NCBI GenBank assembly: GCA_945869245.1
Contig: CAMBOY010000005.1
Location: forward strand, 1-25,726
Direction: 5' to 3'
DNA from: Hydrogenophaga intermedia
Lineage (GTDB): Bacteria > Pseudomonadota > Gammaproteobacteria > Burkholderiales > Burkholderiaceae_C
DNA length: 25,726 nucleotides
Within the stretch, counting starts at the first letter, position 1. Each line of letters begins with the position of its first letter. Positions 15,617 through 24,356 of this stretch are shown here, piece after piece. The translations under genes and the position numbers were made by a program. The notes below the pieces were generated by a model. The model was not told where the DNA came from. It searched no databases and saw only the letters and a list, made by a program, of their open reading frames with translations.

Positions 15617-17097
15617 TGAACACCGCCACCCTCAGCCAAAACGCAGTCCAAACCACCCAAGACAGCCTGCTCGACAACATCGTCGCGCAGAGCAAGGTGG
15701 CCCGGTCCGACAGCGAACACGCCCGCGCCAAAGACATCATCGCCGAGCTGGTGCGTGAAGTTATGGAGGGCACCGTGGTCATGTCCGACAACCTGTCGGC
15801 CACCCTGGACGCCCGCGTCGCAGAGCTGGACCGCCTGATTTCGATGCAGCTGAGTGAAATCATGCACAACCCAGCTTTTCAAAAGCTGGAGTCCACCTGG
15901 ACCGGTCTGCACTACCTGTGCAAACAGACTTCGACCGGCGCCAACATGAAGATTCAGGTCTTCAACGCTACCAAACAAGAGTTGGTCAAGGACTTCAAAA
16001 CCGCTATCGACTTCGACCAGAGCGTGCTGTTCAAGAAAGTCTACGAAGAGGAGTTCGGCACCTTCGGCGGCGCGCCTTTCGGCACTCTACTGGGCGACTT
16101 TGACATCACTCGGCAGCCCGAAGATATGTACTTCATCGAGCAAATGTCGCATGTGGCGGCCGCCGCACACGCGCCATTCATTGCTGCAGCCAATCCAGAG
16201 TTGTTTGGCATCGAGTCCTATTCTGAACTGGGCAAGCCACGCGATCTGTCCAAGGTGTTGGACACTGCAGAGTATGCAAAGTGGAAGTCCTACCGCGAGT
16301 CGGAAGACAGCCGCTATGTAGGCTTGACTCTACCGCGCTTCCTGGGCCGCCTGCCCTACAACCCCAAGGACGGCGTTACGACCGAAGGGTTCAATTTTGT
16401 GGAAGATGTGAATGGCGCTGACCACAGCAAATACCTCTGGGTCAACACTGCTTTTGCCTTTGGTGCGCGCCTGACAGCTGCGTTTGAAAATCATGGCTGG
16501 TGCGCTGCCATTCGTGGAGTAGAAGGTGGTGGCCTAGTGGAGGATTTGCCCACGCACACATTCCGCACCGACGAAGGTGAAGTAGCCTTGAAGTGTCCGA
16601 CAGAAGTGGCGATCACCGACCGGCGCGAAAAAGAACTGAGCGACCTGGGGTTCATTCCGTTGGTGCACTGCAAGAACACCGACTACGCCGCCTTTTTCGG
16701 TGCACAGTCCACGCAGAAGGCTGCCAAATACGATAGCGATGCAGCCAACGCGAACGCAGTGCTGTCGGCGCAGCTGCAATACATGTTTGCTGTCTGCCGC
16801 ATCGCGCACTACATGAAATCCATGATGCGCGATAAGGTGGGCAGTTTCACCACCACGCAGGACGTGGAGCGTTACCTGCACAACTGGCTAATGCAGTATG
16901 TCGTGGATGCCGAAGATGCGTCGCAGGAGATGCGAGCTGAACGTCCACTGCGCGAGGCGCAAGTTGAAGTGACGGAAGCAGCAGGGCGCCCCGGTCACTA
17001 TCGTGCAGTTGCATTCGTGCGACCGCACTTCCAATTGGATGAACTGTCGGTTTCTTTGCGTTTGGTTGCCGAAATGCCTGGCGGCAAGAACTCGTAA
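15613..17097 (+). CDS. tssC: TssC (VipB-type) sheath large subunit
   Basis: A 494-residue TssC, the large sheath protein that wraps the Hcp tube and contracts to fire it. Family segments are visible: NPAFQKLESTWTGLHYL (about 86-102), the EEFGTFGG-PFG loop (about 145-155), LPRFLGRLPYNP (about 238) and EDLPTHTF (about 313), ending in the sheath-core region. Its ATG overlaps the tssB stop (ATGA). A second ATG follows immediately at 15616 and sits at a better distance (seven bases) from GAGG, so the first Met may not be used. The 5' third has neighbour-like GC-rich codons, while the later part becomes AT-richer, a trend continuing into hcp and tssE. Confidence 0.97.
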   Translation: MMNTATLSQNAVQTTQDSLLDNIVAQSKVARSDSEHARAKDIIAELVREVMEGTVVMSDNLSATLDARVAELDRLISMQLSEIMHNPAFQKLESTWTGLHYLCKQTSTGANMKIQVFNATKQELVKDFKTAIDFDQSVLFKKVYEEEFGTFGGAPFGTLLGDFDITRQPEDMYFIEQMSHVAAAAHAPFIAAANPELFGIESYSELGKPRDLSKVLDTAEYAKWKSYRESEDSRYVGLTLPRFLGRLPYNPKDGVTTEGFNFVEDVNGADHSKYLWVNTAFAFGARLTAAFENHGWCAAIRGVEGGGLVEDLPTHTFRTDEGEVALKCPTEVAITDRREKELSDLGFIPLVHCKNTDYAAFFGAQSTQKAAKYDSDAANANAVLSAQLQYMFAVCRIAHYMKSMMRDKVGSFTTTQDVERYLHNWLMQYVVDAEDASQEMRAERPLREAQVEVTEAAGRPGHYRAVAFVRPHFQLDELSVSLRLVAEMPGGKNS

Positions 17098-17131
17098 CTT
17101 CCAGTTTTTTTAATTCAAGGAGTGATGGAAA

Positions 17132-17653
17132 ATGAAAGATATCTACGTCAAATTCAGCAAGACTTCAACTGGGCAAGCGATAGAAGGTGAATCGCGAGAT
17201 GAAAAGCACCCGGCCGCCCAAGGTTGGTTTGAAGTAAGTAGCTGGCAGCATCTGATTCGTCAACCGAAATCTGCGACAGCCTCGACCGCTGGTGGTCACA
17301 CTGCGGAGCGCTGTGAACATGGCGAAATGATTTTCACCAAAGATATCGATAAAGTGAGCCCCCGTTTGTGGGAGGCATGTTCCGCAGGCACTACATACAC
17401 AGATGTAGAAATTCACTTCATGCGTGCCAACGGTAAAGAGCGCGTACAGTATCTGACAATTAAACTGCACCAAGTAATCGTCTCTTCTGTTAGCCCAACC
17501 GTTTCGGGTGAAGGTCTACCCACTGAGGTCTTTGGTCTAAAGTACGCTGCTGTAGCTTGGGATTACAAGCAGCAAGGCATCGATGGTAAGACTGCTGGCA
17601 ACTCGAACGGCAAGTGGAGTTTGTCGAAGAACAACAACACAGTTAACATTTGA
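17132..17653 (+). CDS. hcp: Hcp (TssD) inner-tube protein
   Basis: A 173-residue Hcp. Hexameric rings of this protein stack into the tube that carries effectors and the VgrG/PAAR tip. Typical features are the start MKDIYVKF, the segment HGEMIFTKDIDKVSPRLWEACSAG (about 64-87), VEIHFMRANG and the C-terminal AVAWDYKQQ. No extension or toxin domain is attached. It has the clearest ribosome-binding site in the window (AAGGAG, nine bases from ATG) and is followed by a strong intrinsic terminator. Both fit a protein needed in large excess over the other components. It starts 34 bp after tssC. Confidence 0.97.
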   Translation: MKDIYVKFSKTSTGQAIEGESRDEKHPAAQGWFEVSSWQHLIRQPKSATASTAGGHTAERCEHGEMIFTKDIDKVSPRLWEACSAGTTYTDVEIHFMRANGKERVQYLTIKLHQVIVSSVSPTVSGEGLPTEVFGLKYAAVAWDYKQQGIDGKTAGNSNGKWSLSKNNNTVNI

Positions 17654-17676
17654 TCTGATTGCTTTTGTTTTTTGAG

Positions 17677-17701
17677 AGGGGCATTTGTGCCCCTTTCTTT
17701 T
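17677..17701 (+). terminator. Intrinsic (Rho-independent) terminator after hcp
   Basis: A perfect seven-base stem, AGGGGCA (17677-17683) and TGCCCCT (17688-17694), closes a TTTG loop and is followed by TTCTTTT. It lies 24 bp after the hcp stop and before tssE. It should end most transcripts here and lower expression of tssE and the genes beyond, while protecting the hcp message 3' end. Confidence 0.88.
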
Positions 17702-17713
17702 GAGACCCTTAAA

Positions 17714-18211
17714 ATGGCTGGCTCTAGGCGGTTTAGGCGAAGTTTGCTGGACAGACTTCTGATTGCTGATGGTGATGAGGCCAATGGCTTAACACTGACT
17801 TATTCGCTGGAACAGTTACGTGAATCTGTGGCTCGTGATGTCGAGGCACTGTTGAATTCGCGTTCAGCAATTGATTTTGAGCAGCTGAACGATATGCCGC
17901 AGACTCGAAAATCCGTGTACTGCTTTGGAATTCGAGACTTTGTTGGGCTACTGCTAAAAAATAGCAAAGACCAGCGTCATATAGCCGTCAGCCTTTCTCA
18001 TGCAATTGGCGCATTTGAGCCAAGGTTGCGTGATGTCCAAGTGGATTTCTACGAGAAACCCGGAACAATTAGCTCGCTTTCATTCACTATTAGAGCGATG
18101 TTATTGGCGTATCCGTCAGCGGAGCCTGTGGCGTTCGACGCTGTGCTTCAACCGACGCTGTCCCGATTCTCCGTGGCGCCTTCACGGTTCGTCTCTGGAT
18201 CTCCCAAGTAA
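17714..18211 (+). CDS. tssE: TssE (gp25-like) baseplate wedge protein
   Basis: A 165-residue TssE, related to phage T4 gp25, which nucleates sheath assembly on the baseplate. The N-terminus MAGSRRFRRSLLDRLL and the segment QLRESVARDVEALLNSR (about 36-52) are characteristic of the family. A longer in-frame ORF could start at TTG 17672, but that would place coding sequence across the hcp terminator, so ATG 17714 is preferred. Its ribosome-binding site is weak (GAGACCC upstream). Base composition is low for this cluster (about 45-50% GC in the lines I counted). The gene ends 22 bp before tssF. Confidence 0.92.
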   Translation: MAGSRRFRRSLLDRLLIADGDEANGLTLTYSLEQLRESVARDVEALLNSRSAIDFEQLNDMPQTRKSVYCFGIRDFVGLLLKNSKDQRHIAVSLSHAIGAFEPRLRDVQVDFYEKPGTISSLSFTIRAMLLAYPSAEPVAFDAVLQPTLSRFSVAPSRFVSGSPK

Positions 18212-18233
18212 GCGCACAAGCTGAATTGACGCC

Positions 18234-20081
18234 ATGGACGACCTGCTGCCCCATTACGAACGCGAACTTGCCTTTTTGCGCGGGCATTCGGGCGACTTTG
18301 CCAAGCGTTATCCCAAAATCGCCGGGCGCCTGCAGCTCACGGGCGACGTGGGTGAAGATCCGCACGTTGAGCGGCTGATCGAATCGTTTGCGTTGCTGGC
18401 CTCGCGGGTGCACAAGCGGCTGGACGACGACTTTCCGCTGTTCACCGAATCGCTGCTCGAGGTGCTGTACCCGCACTATCTGCGGCCGTTTCCGTCGTGT
18501 GCGGTGGCCAGCATCGCGTTGGGCGGCATCGCCGCCCAAATGAGCAAAGCCCAGCGGGTGGACCGCCACACCCTGCTGCGCAGCCGCCCAGTGCGCGGCG
18601 TGCCCTGCACTTTCCGTACCGCTTACCACGTTGATCTGGCGCCCATCGCGGTTGAGTCGGTGCGCTACCACAACGTGGTTCAGGCCCCCACCGGCACCAC
18701 CCTGCCCAAGGGCGCAAGCAGCGTGTTGTCGGTGTCGCTGCGTCTGCTGTCGCCGCAGGCGCAGTGGGACAACCTTGCCCTGCGCAAGCTGCGTGTCTAC
18801 CTGGACGGCGAAGCCTCGCAGGTCAGCGCGCTGCGCGACACCCTGCTGGGCTCGGTGCTGGGTGTGCAGGTGCAAACGCACGAATACCGCCCCTGGCAAG
18901 TGGTGTCCAAATGCCAGCCGCAGGTGGTGGGCTTTGCCGACGATGAGAGCCTGATCGACCCCGAGCCGCGCGGCCAAGAGGCCTACCGGCACTTGACCGA
19001 ATACTTCGGCTTCCCAGACAAATACAACTTCCTCGACCTGCCCTTGCCGGTGCAGGTGCTCGCGGGCGCCAGCCAGACCATCACCCTGCACTACCTAATG
19101 GGCGATATCCGCAGCGATTCAGACGTGGCCGCGCTGCTCGAGACCGTGACCGACAAAACCCTGCGTCTGTTTTGCACACCGGTGGTCAACCTGTTTGCCC
19201 AGCGCGCCGACCCGATTCGCTGGACGCGGCGCGAGCAAAGCGCACCGGTGCTGCCCGACGCGCGCCGCGCCTTTGGCTACGAGGTGTACGCCATCGACAA
19301 GGTCTACCGCGTGCGGCAAGACAAACAGGGCGAACACATCGACGAGTTTTTGCCCTTTTATTCGCTGCAGCACGACGAGCTGGTGACCCAGGGCGAAGAA
19401 GGCCGGCGCTATTGGGCGCTGCACTGCAACGAAGAGGTGGCCCAACACAGCCCCGGCTACGAATACGAGATCAGCATCGTCGATGTCGACTTTGACCCCG
19501 CCGAGCCACAGGCCGAGACGCTGTCGATCGAGGTGCGCGCCACCAACCGCAATCTGCCCAATTTGCTGGCTGCCGGCAGTGTGGGCGGTGACTTGTTTTC
19601 GCCGGGCGGCACCATCGCCAATGAGATCGCGCTGCTGCGCAAGCCCACACAGTCGATGCGCTTTGAGCGCAACAAAGGGGTGTTGTGGCGGCTGATTTCT
19701 CACCTCTCGCTCAACCACCTGTCGCTGGCCGACAGTGGCATCGACGCCATCAAGGAAATGCTGCGGCTGTACGACCTGCCGCGCAGCCCCACCAACCGCA
19801 CCCTGCTCGATGGCCTGATTGGCGTGGAATACCGCCCCGCCACCGCCTACCTGCCGGGCAAGCCATTTCCCTCGTTTGTGCGGGGCACCGACATTCGGCT
19901 GCAAGTGGACGAAAGCTGTTTTGTCGGCTCGGGCCTGCAGTTGTTTGCGCAGGTCATGGAGCGCTTTTTTGCGCTGTATGCCCACATCAACAGCTTCACC
20001 CAACTCACCCTGGTGTCGTCGCGCACCGGCGAAGAGCTGCTCGCATGTTCACGTCAAAACGGTCGGCACCCACTGCTGTAA
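18234..20081 (+). CDS. tssF: TssF baseplate protein
   Basis: A 615-residue TssF. The N-terminus MDDLLPHYERELAFLRGHSGDFAKRYPKIAGRL and the segment DDFPLFTESLLEVLYPHYLRPFPS (about 65-88) are family signatures, and the length is typical. TssF and TssG form the baseplate wedge with TssE and bind TssK. High-GC codon use resumes at this gene. The start has no strong ribosome-binding site. The last 37 bp overlap the start of tssG in another frame. Confidence 0.96.
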   Translation: MDDLLPHYERELAFLRGHSGDFAKRYPKIAGRLQLTGDVGEDPHVERLIESFALLASRVHKRLDDDFPLFTESLLEVLYPHYLRPFPSCAVASIALGGIAAQMSKAQRVDRHTLLRSRPVRGVPCTFRTAYHVDLAPIAVESVRYHNVVQAPTGTTLPKGASSVLSVSLRLLSPQAQWDNLALRKLRVYLDGEASQVSALRDTLLGSVLGVQVQTHEYRPWQVVSKCQPQVVGFADDESLIDPEPRGQEAYRHLTEYFGFPDKYNFLDLPLPVQVLAGASQTITLHYLMGDIRSDSDVAALLETVTDKTLRLFCTPVVNLFAQRADPIRWTRREQSAPVLPDARRAFGYEVYAIDKVYRVRQDKQGEHIDEFLPFYSLQHDELVTQGEEGRRYWALHCNEEVAQHSPGYEYEISIVDVDFDPAEPQAETLSIEVRATNRNLPNLLAAGSVGGDLFSPGGTIANEIALLRKPTQSMRFERNKGVLWRLISHLSLNHLSLADSGIDAIKEMLRLYDLPRSPTNRTLLDGLIGVEYRPATAYLPGKPFPSFVRGTDIRLQVDESCFVGSGLQLFAQVMERFFALYAHINSFTQLTLVSSRTGEELLACSRQNGRHPLL

Positions 20082-21124
20082 TCGACGAGCTGTCGAGCGA
20101 ACCGCACCGCTTTGAGTTTTTTCAGGCGGTGCGCTGGCTCGAGCGCTGGTACGCCCAGCGCGATCGTTTGTCGTCCAACGACATCATGGCGCGGCGCATC
20201 GCGTTTCGCAATTCGCTGAGCCTGTCGTTTCCGCCCAGCGAGATCGAACGGCTCGAAGCCCAGGTGTTCGACGGCAACACCGCCAAAGCGGTGGTCGGCG
20301 GCTCGCTGCGCCAGGCACAGCGGGTGGAAATCACCCCGGCCTTCATGAGCCTGCTGGGTGTGCAAGGCACCCTGCCCATCACCTACACCGAAACCTTTTT
20401 GCGCCAGGAAGGCCCGGGCCGCGACGATTCGGCACGCGCGTTTCTTGACATCTTTTTGCACCGCGCGGTGGTGCTGTTCTACCAGGGCTGGCGCAAACAC
20501 CGCCTGGCCATCCGCTACGAAAGCGACCGCCGCAACCAGTACCTGCCACTGGTGCTGGCCTTGGTGGGCGTCGGTCAAAAGCCGTTGCGCGACCGGCTGC
20601 AGCCCACCAAAGGTGGTGTGTCCGACGAGGTCATGGCCTTTTTCTCAGGCTTTTTGCAGCAACGCACCGTGTCGGCGCATGCCATGGGGCAAATGCTCTC
20701 GCTGTACTTTCGGGTGCCGGTGCGGGTCACACCGTTTCTGGGTCGTTGGTTCGAACTGCCGCGATCACAGCGCTCGCGCCTGGGCCAGCACAACGCACGC
20801 TTGGGCGTGGACACCCTGGCCGGCGAGCGGGTCTGGCAGCGCGACCTGCGCGTGGGCCTGCACATCGGGCCATTGCCTCTGAACCTGTACCAGCGCTTTC
20901 TGCCCGGTGGCACCGCCGCGCTGGCGCTCAGGGAATTCACCCTGCTGATGACCGGCGTCACCCTGGAATACGAGGTGCGCCTGCAGCTGCGCGCCAGCGA
21001 CGTGCCGCCGCTGCGCCTGGGCAGCGGTGCCGGCCCGCGCCTGGGGTGGGAAACCTTCATCACCACTCTGCCCAACGGACCCGACCGCTGCGACGCCGGC
21101 TATGTGCTGCACGCCGTGCCCTGA
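20045..21124 (+). CDS. tssG: TssG baseplate protein
   Basis: A 359-residue TssG, the partner of TssF in the baseplate wedge. Family segments are SSEPHRFEFFQAVRWLERWY (about 17-36), AQRVEITPAFMSLLGVQGTLP (about 93-113) and the LGRWFELPRSQRSRLG region (about 232-247). The only ATG upstream of the conserved part is 20045, inside the tssF end, giving a 37-bp overlap. GAAGAG lies eight bases before it. The gene is followed by a 31-bp gap to clpV. Length and content are normal. Confidence 0.95.
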   Translation: MFTSKRSAPTAVIDELSSEPHRFEFFQAVRWLERWYAQRDRLSSNDIMARRIAFRNSLSLSFPPSEIERLEAQVFDGNTAKAVVGGSLRQAQRVEITPAFMSLLGVQGTLPITYTETFLRQEGPGRDDSARAFLDIFLHRAVVLFYQGWRKHRLAIRYESDRRNQYLPLVLALVGVGQKPLRDRLQPTKGGVSDEVMAFFSGFLQQRTVSAHAMGQMLSLYFRVPVRVTPFLGRWFELPRSQRSRLGQHNARLGVDTLAGERVWQRDLRVGLHIGPLPLNLYQRFLPGGTAALALREFTLLMTGVTLEYEVRLQLRASDVPPLRLGSGAGPRLGWETFITTLPNGPDRCDAGYVLHAVP

Positions 21125-21155
21125 TTTTTTCACTTCACTCACTGTCCTGTCACAC

Positions 21156-23918
21156 ATGAGCACCACCCTCAAAACCCTGATCAGCAAACTCAACGACGAA
21201 TGCCGCCAGGCCGCCGAACGCGCCGCCAGCTTGTGCATGTCGCGCGGGCATTTTGAGGTCGATATTGAACATCTGGTGCTGGCCCTGCTGGAGCAACCGC
21301 GCGGCGACTTCAGCCTGCTGTGCCAGCGCTTTGACATGGCGCCCAGCGCGCTCAGCCGCGATCTGGAAGCGCAGCTCGCCACCTTCAAAACCGGCAACAC
21401 CCGCACGCCGGTGTTCAGCGCCCACCTCCCCACCCTGTTGGAACACGCTTGGCTGATCGCCTCGCTCGACACCGCCCTGCCCCGCATCCGCAGCGGCCAC
21501 CTGATGCTCGCGCTGCTGACCGAATCGGGCCTGCAGCAAATGGCGTTGCGCGCCAGCCGCCTGTTTGCCAAAGTGCGGGTGGACGAACTCAAACACAAGC
21601 TCGACACCCTGGCCCAAGGCAGCACCGAAGCGCGCCAGGTCAGCGCGCCCTCTGGTGCCGCAAGCGATACCGAAGCAGACTCTGCCGACACGCAAGCGCA
21701 CACCAGCAGCGGTAAAACCCCGGCGCTCGACCAATTCACCACCAACCTGACCCAACGCGCGCGCGACGGCAAGCTCGACCCGGTGATTGGCCGCGAAACC
21801 GAGATCCGCCAGACCATCGACATCTTGATGCGCCGCCGGCAAAACAACCCCATCCTCACCGGCGAGGCCGGCGTGGGCAAAACGGCGGTGGTTGAAGGCC
21901 TGGCGCTGGCCATTGCCGAAGGCGATGTGCCGCCCCCACTGCAAGGCGTCGAGCTGCATGTGCTCGACATGGGCTTGCTGCAAGCCGGCGCCAGCGTCAA
22001 AGGCGAGTTTGAAAACCGCCTGAAAAACGTGATCGACGAGGTCAAGAAAAGCCCGCACCCGATCATTCTGTTCATTGACGAGGCCCACACCATGATTGGC
22101 GCCGGAGGCCAGGCTGGCCAAAACGACGCCGCCAACCTGCTCAAGCCCGCACTGGCCCGTGGCGAACTGCGCACCGTGGCTGCCACCACCTGGGGCGAAT
22201 ACAAAAAGTACTTCGAAAAAGACGCGGCCTTGGCCCGCCGCTTCCAGGTGGTCAAGGTCGAAGAGCCGAGCGAGCCCATCGCTGCGGCCATGCTGCGCGG
22301 CATGGCGCCGCTGATGGAAAAACACTTCAACGTGCGGGTGATGGACGAGGCCATCACCGAAGCGGTGCGCCTGTCGGCCCGCTACATCAGCGGTCGCCAG
22401 TTGCCCGACAAAGCCATCAGCGTGCTTGACACCGCTTGCGCCAAAGTGGCGCTGGGCCAAAGCGCCACGCCCGCCGCCATGGACAACGCCAGCAAACAGC
22501 TGCAGCGCCTGCAAGCAGAAATGCAAGCCCTGGAACGCGAAGCCGCCGCCGGCAGCCAGCACGGCACCCGACTGGCCGAACTGCAAGCCCAGCAAACCGA
22601 GCTGCAGCAGCGCCTGGCCACCCTGGGCGAGCGCTACGAACAAGAAAAACAACTGGTCAACGGCATCGCCGCCCTGCGCGCGCAACTCGAAGCCGAGCAA
22701 GCCGCCCAGGCGGCCATTGCCCACGCCGCCGAGCCCGACGCCGCTGAAGAAGGCGACGTGGCCGTGGCCACCCCAGTGAAAAAGAAAGCCGGCAAAAAAG
22801 CCAAAGACGAAACACGGGCGCTCAGCCCGGCCCAGGCCGAATTGCAAGCCAAGCTCGACGCCCTGGCCGCCCTGCAAGGCGAACAGCCCATGGTGCCGAT
22901 GCAGGTCGACGGTCATGTGGTGGCCGACATCATCTCGGCCTGGACCGGCATTCCCCTGGGCAAGATGGTCAAGGACGACATCCGCAATGTGCTGAATTTG
23001 CAGCCCACGCTGCAGGCCCGCGTCATTGGCCAAGACCACGCGCTGCACGCCATCGCCCAACGGGTGCGCACCGCGCGCGCCAACCTAGAAGACCCCAACA
23101 AACCCAAAGGCGTGTTCCTGTTTGCCGGCCCCAGCGGCGTGGGCAAAACCGAAACCGCCCTGGCCCTGGCCGAGGCGCTGTATGGCGGCGAGAAAAAGCT
23201 CGTCACCATCAACATGAGCGAATACCAAGAAGCCCACAGCGTCAGCGGCCTCAAAGGCTCGCCCCCAGGCTATGTGGGCTATGGCGAAGGTGGTGTTTTG
23301 ACTGAGGCCGTGCGCCGCAACCCCTACAGCGTGGTGCTGCTCGACGAAGTAGAAAAAGCCCACCCCGACGTGCTGGAACTCTTTTTCCAGGTGTTCGACA
23401 AAGGCGTGATGGACGACGCCGAAGGCCGCGAAATCGACTTCCGCAACACGGTCATCATCTTGACCAGCAACGTGGGTTCGCAGCAAATCATGCAAGCCTG
23501 CCTGAACAAAACGCCCGACGAGCTGCCCCCGGCCGACGCACTGGCCGAAGCGCTGCGCCCGGTGCTGTTCAAGAGCTTCAAGCCCGCCTTTTTGGGCCGC
23601 ATGAAGGTGGTGCCTTTCTACCCCATCAGCGACGAGGTGCTGGAGCAAATCATCCGTCTCAAGCTCGACCGCATTGGCGCGCGCGTGGGCGCCAACCACA
23701 AGGCCAGCTTCGACTACGACGACAAGCTCGTCGAAGCCGTGCTGGCGCGCTGCACCGAAGTCGACAGCGGCGCGCGCAATGTGGACCACATTTTGAGCGG
23801 CACGCTGCTGCCCGAAGTGGCCGAATCGGTGCTGGCCCAAATGGCCGAAGGCAAAGCCATCAGCCGCATCAAGGTCAGCGCCGCCAAAAATGGCGACTTC
23901 AAATACACCATCCAGTGA
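21156..23918 (+). CDS. clpV: TssH / ClpV, AAA+ ATPase that recycles the contracted sheath
   Basis: A 920-residue ClpV. It pulls TssC N-termini of contracted sheaths through its hexameric ring. Order of parts: Clp N-terminal repeat domain (about 1-160), first AAA+ module with Walker A GEAGVGKTA (about 236) and Walker B LFIDEAHT (about 308), coiled-coil middle domain, second module with Walker A GPSGVGKTE (about 658) and Walker B VVLLDEVEKAH (about 727), and the Clp C-terminal domain. Both nucleotide sites look intact. The middle domain contains a low-complexity Ala/Glu then Lys-rich segment (about 510-550, including VKKKAGKKAKDE), longer than I would expect for the family. The ribosome-binding site is weak. 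Confidence 0.97.
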   Translation: MSTTLKTLISKLNDECRQAAERAASLCMSRGHFEVDIEHLVLALLEQPRGDFSLLCQRFDMAPSALSRDLEAQLATFKTGNTRTPVFSAHLPTLLEHAWLIASLDTALPRIRSGHLMLALLTESGLQQMALRASRLFAKVRVDELKHKLDTLAQGSTEARQVSAPSGAASDTEADSADTQAHTSSGKTPALDQFTTNLTQRARDGKLDPVIGRETEIRQTIDILMRRRQNNPILTGEAGVGKTAVVEGLALAIAEGDVPPPLQGVELHVLDMGLLQAGASVKGEFENRLKNVIDEVKKSPHPIILFIDEAHTMIGAGGQAGQNDAANLLKPALARGELRTVAATTWGEYKKYFEKDAALARRFQVVKVEEPSEPIAAAMLRGMAPLMEKHFNVRVMDEAITEAVRLSARYISGRQLPDKAISVLDTACAKVALGQSATPAAMDNASKQLQRLQAEMQALEREAAAGSQHGTRLAELQAQQTELQQRLATLGERYEQEKQLVNGIAALRAQLEAEQAAQAAIAHAAEPDAAEEGDVAVATPVKKKAGKKAKDETRALSPAQAELQAKLDALAALQGEQPMVPMQVDGHVVADIISAWTGIPLGKMVKDDIRNVLNLQPTLQARVIGQDHALHAIAQRVRTARANLEDPNKPKGVFLFAGPSGVGKTETALALAEALYGGEKKLVTINMSEYQEAHSVSGLKGSPPGYVGYGEGGVLTEAVRRNPYSVVLLDEVEKAHPDVLELFFQVFDKGVMDDAEGREIDFRNTVIILTSNVGSQQIMQACLNKTPDELPPADALAEALRPVLFKSFKPAFLGRMKVVPFYPISDEVLEQIIRLKLDRIGARVGANHKASFDYDDKLVEAVLARCTEVDSGARNVDHILSGTLLPEVAESVLAQMAEGKAISRIKVSAAKNGDFKYTIQ

Positions 23919-23965
23919 GCCACTGAACACTCCAGTCCGTCCCACCCTGTTCAAGGAACATGCCC

Positions 23966-24325
23966 ATGAGCACCGACGCCGCCACCCCTGTCGCCACGCC
24001 CCCCAGCACTATCGCATCCCTGTGCCACCCCGGCACTTGGCCCATGCTGGCGCCCACCCTGCTGCAGCGCCGCCTGCCGCTGGACGCCGGGCCTGAGCTG
24101 CTGCAACAGTGGTTGACCGACGGCATGCCCCGCGTGGGCGGGCCAGCGCGCGACGCGCTGCGCCTCATGGGCAGCCAGCTGTGGACGCTGCAGGCCCTGC
24201 CCGCCGACCGCGAGCAACACCCCGGGCTCGAAGGCTGGCTGCTACAGGTGGGCGCGCAGCGCTGGGCGCTGTGGTGCATGCCCGCGCCCCACACCCGGCT
24301 CATGGCCATGACCACCATCGCTTGA
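23966..24325 (+). CDS. Small hypothetical protein between clpV and vgrG
   Basis: A 119-residue protein not recognised. It has no signal peptide or clear membrane segment and is rich in Leu, Ala, Pro and Trp (WPMLAPTLLQRRLPL, LLQQWLTDGMPR, RWALWCMP). ATG 23966 lies eight bases after AAGGA; another ATG at 23960 is too close to that site. It begins 47 bp after clpV and ends 31 bp before the second vgrG, so it is surely co-transcribed with them. Its place directly upstream of a vgrG suggests a cytoplasmic accessory or loading factor for that spike, but nothing in the sequence proves this. Confidence 0.7.
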   Translation: MSTDAATPVATPPSTIASLCHPGTWPMLAPTLLQRRLPLDAGPELLQQWLTDGMPRVGGPARDALRLMGSQLWTLQALPADREQHPGLEGWLLQVGAQRWALWCMPAPHTRLMAMTTIA

Positions 24326-24356
24326 GCCACACACCACATTCAGGGAACACAAGAAC

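Noticed and set aside
20765..23060. Long minus-strand open frames opposite tssG and clpV
   Set aside because: They overlap two well-identified genes, and their composition is that of reverse-strand shadows.
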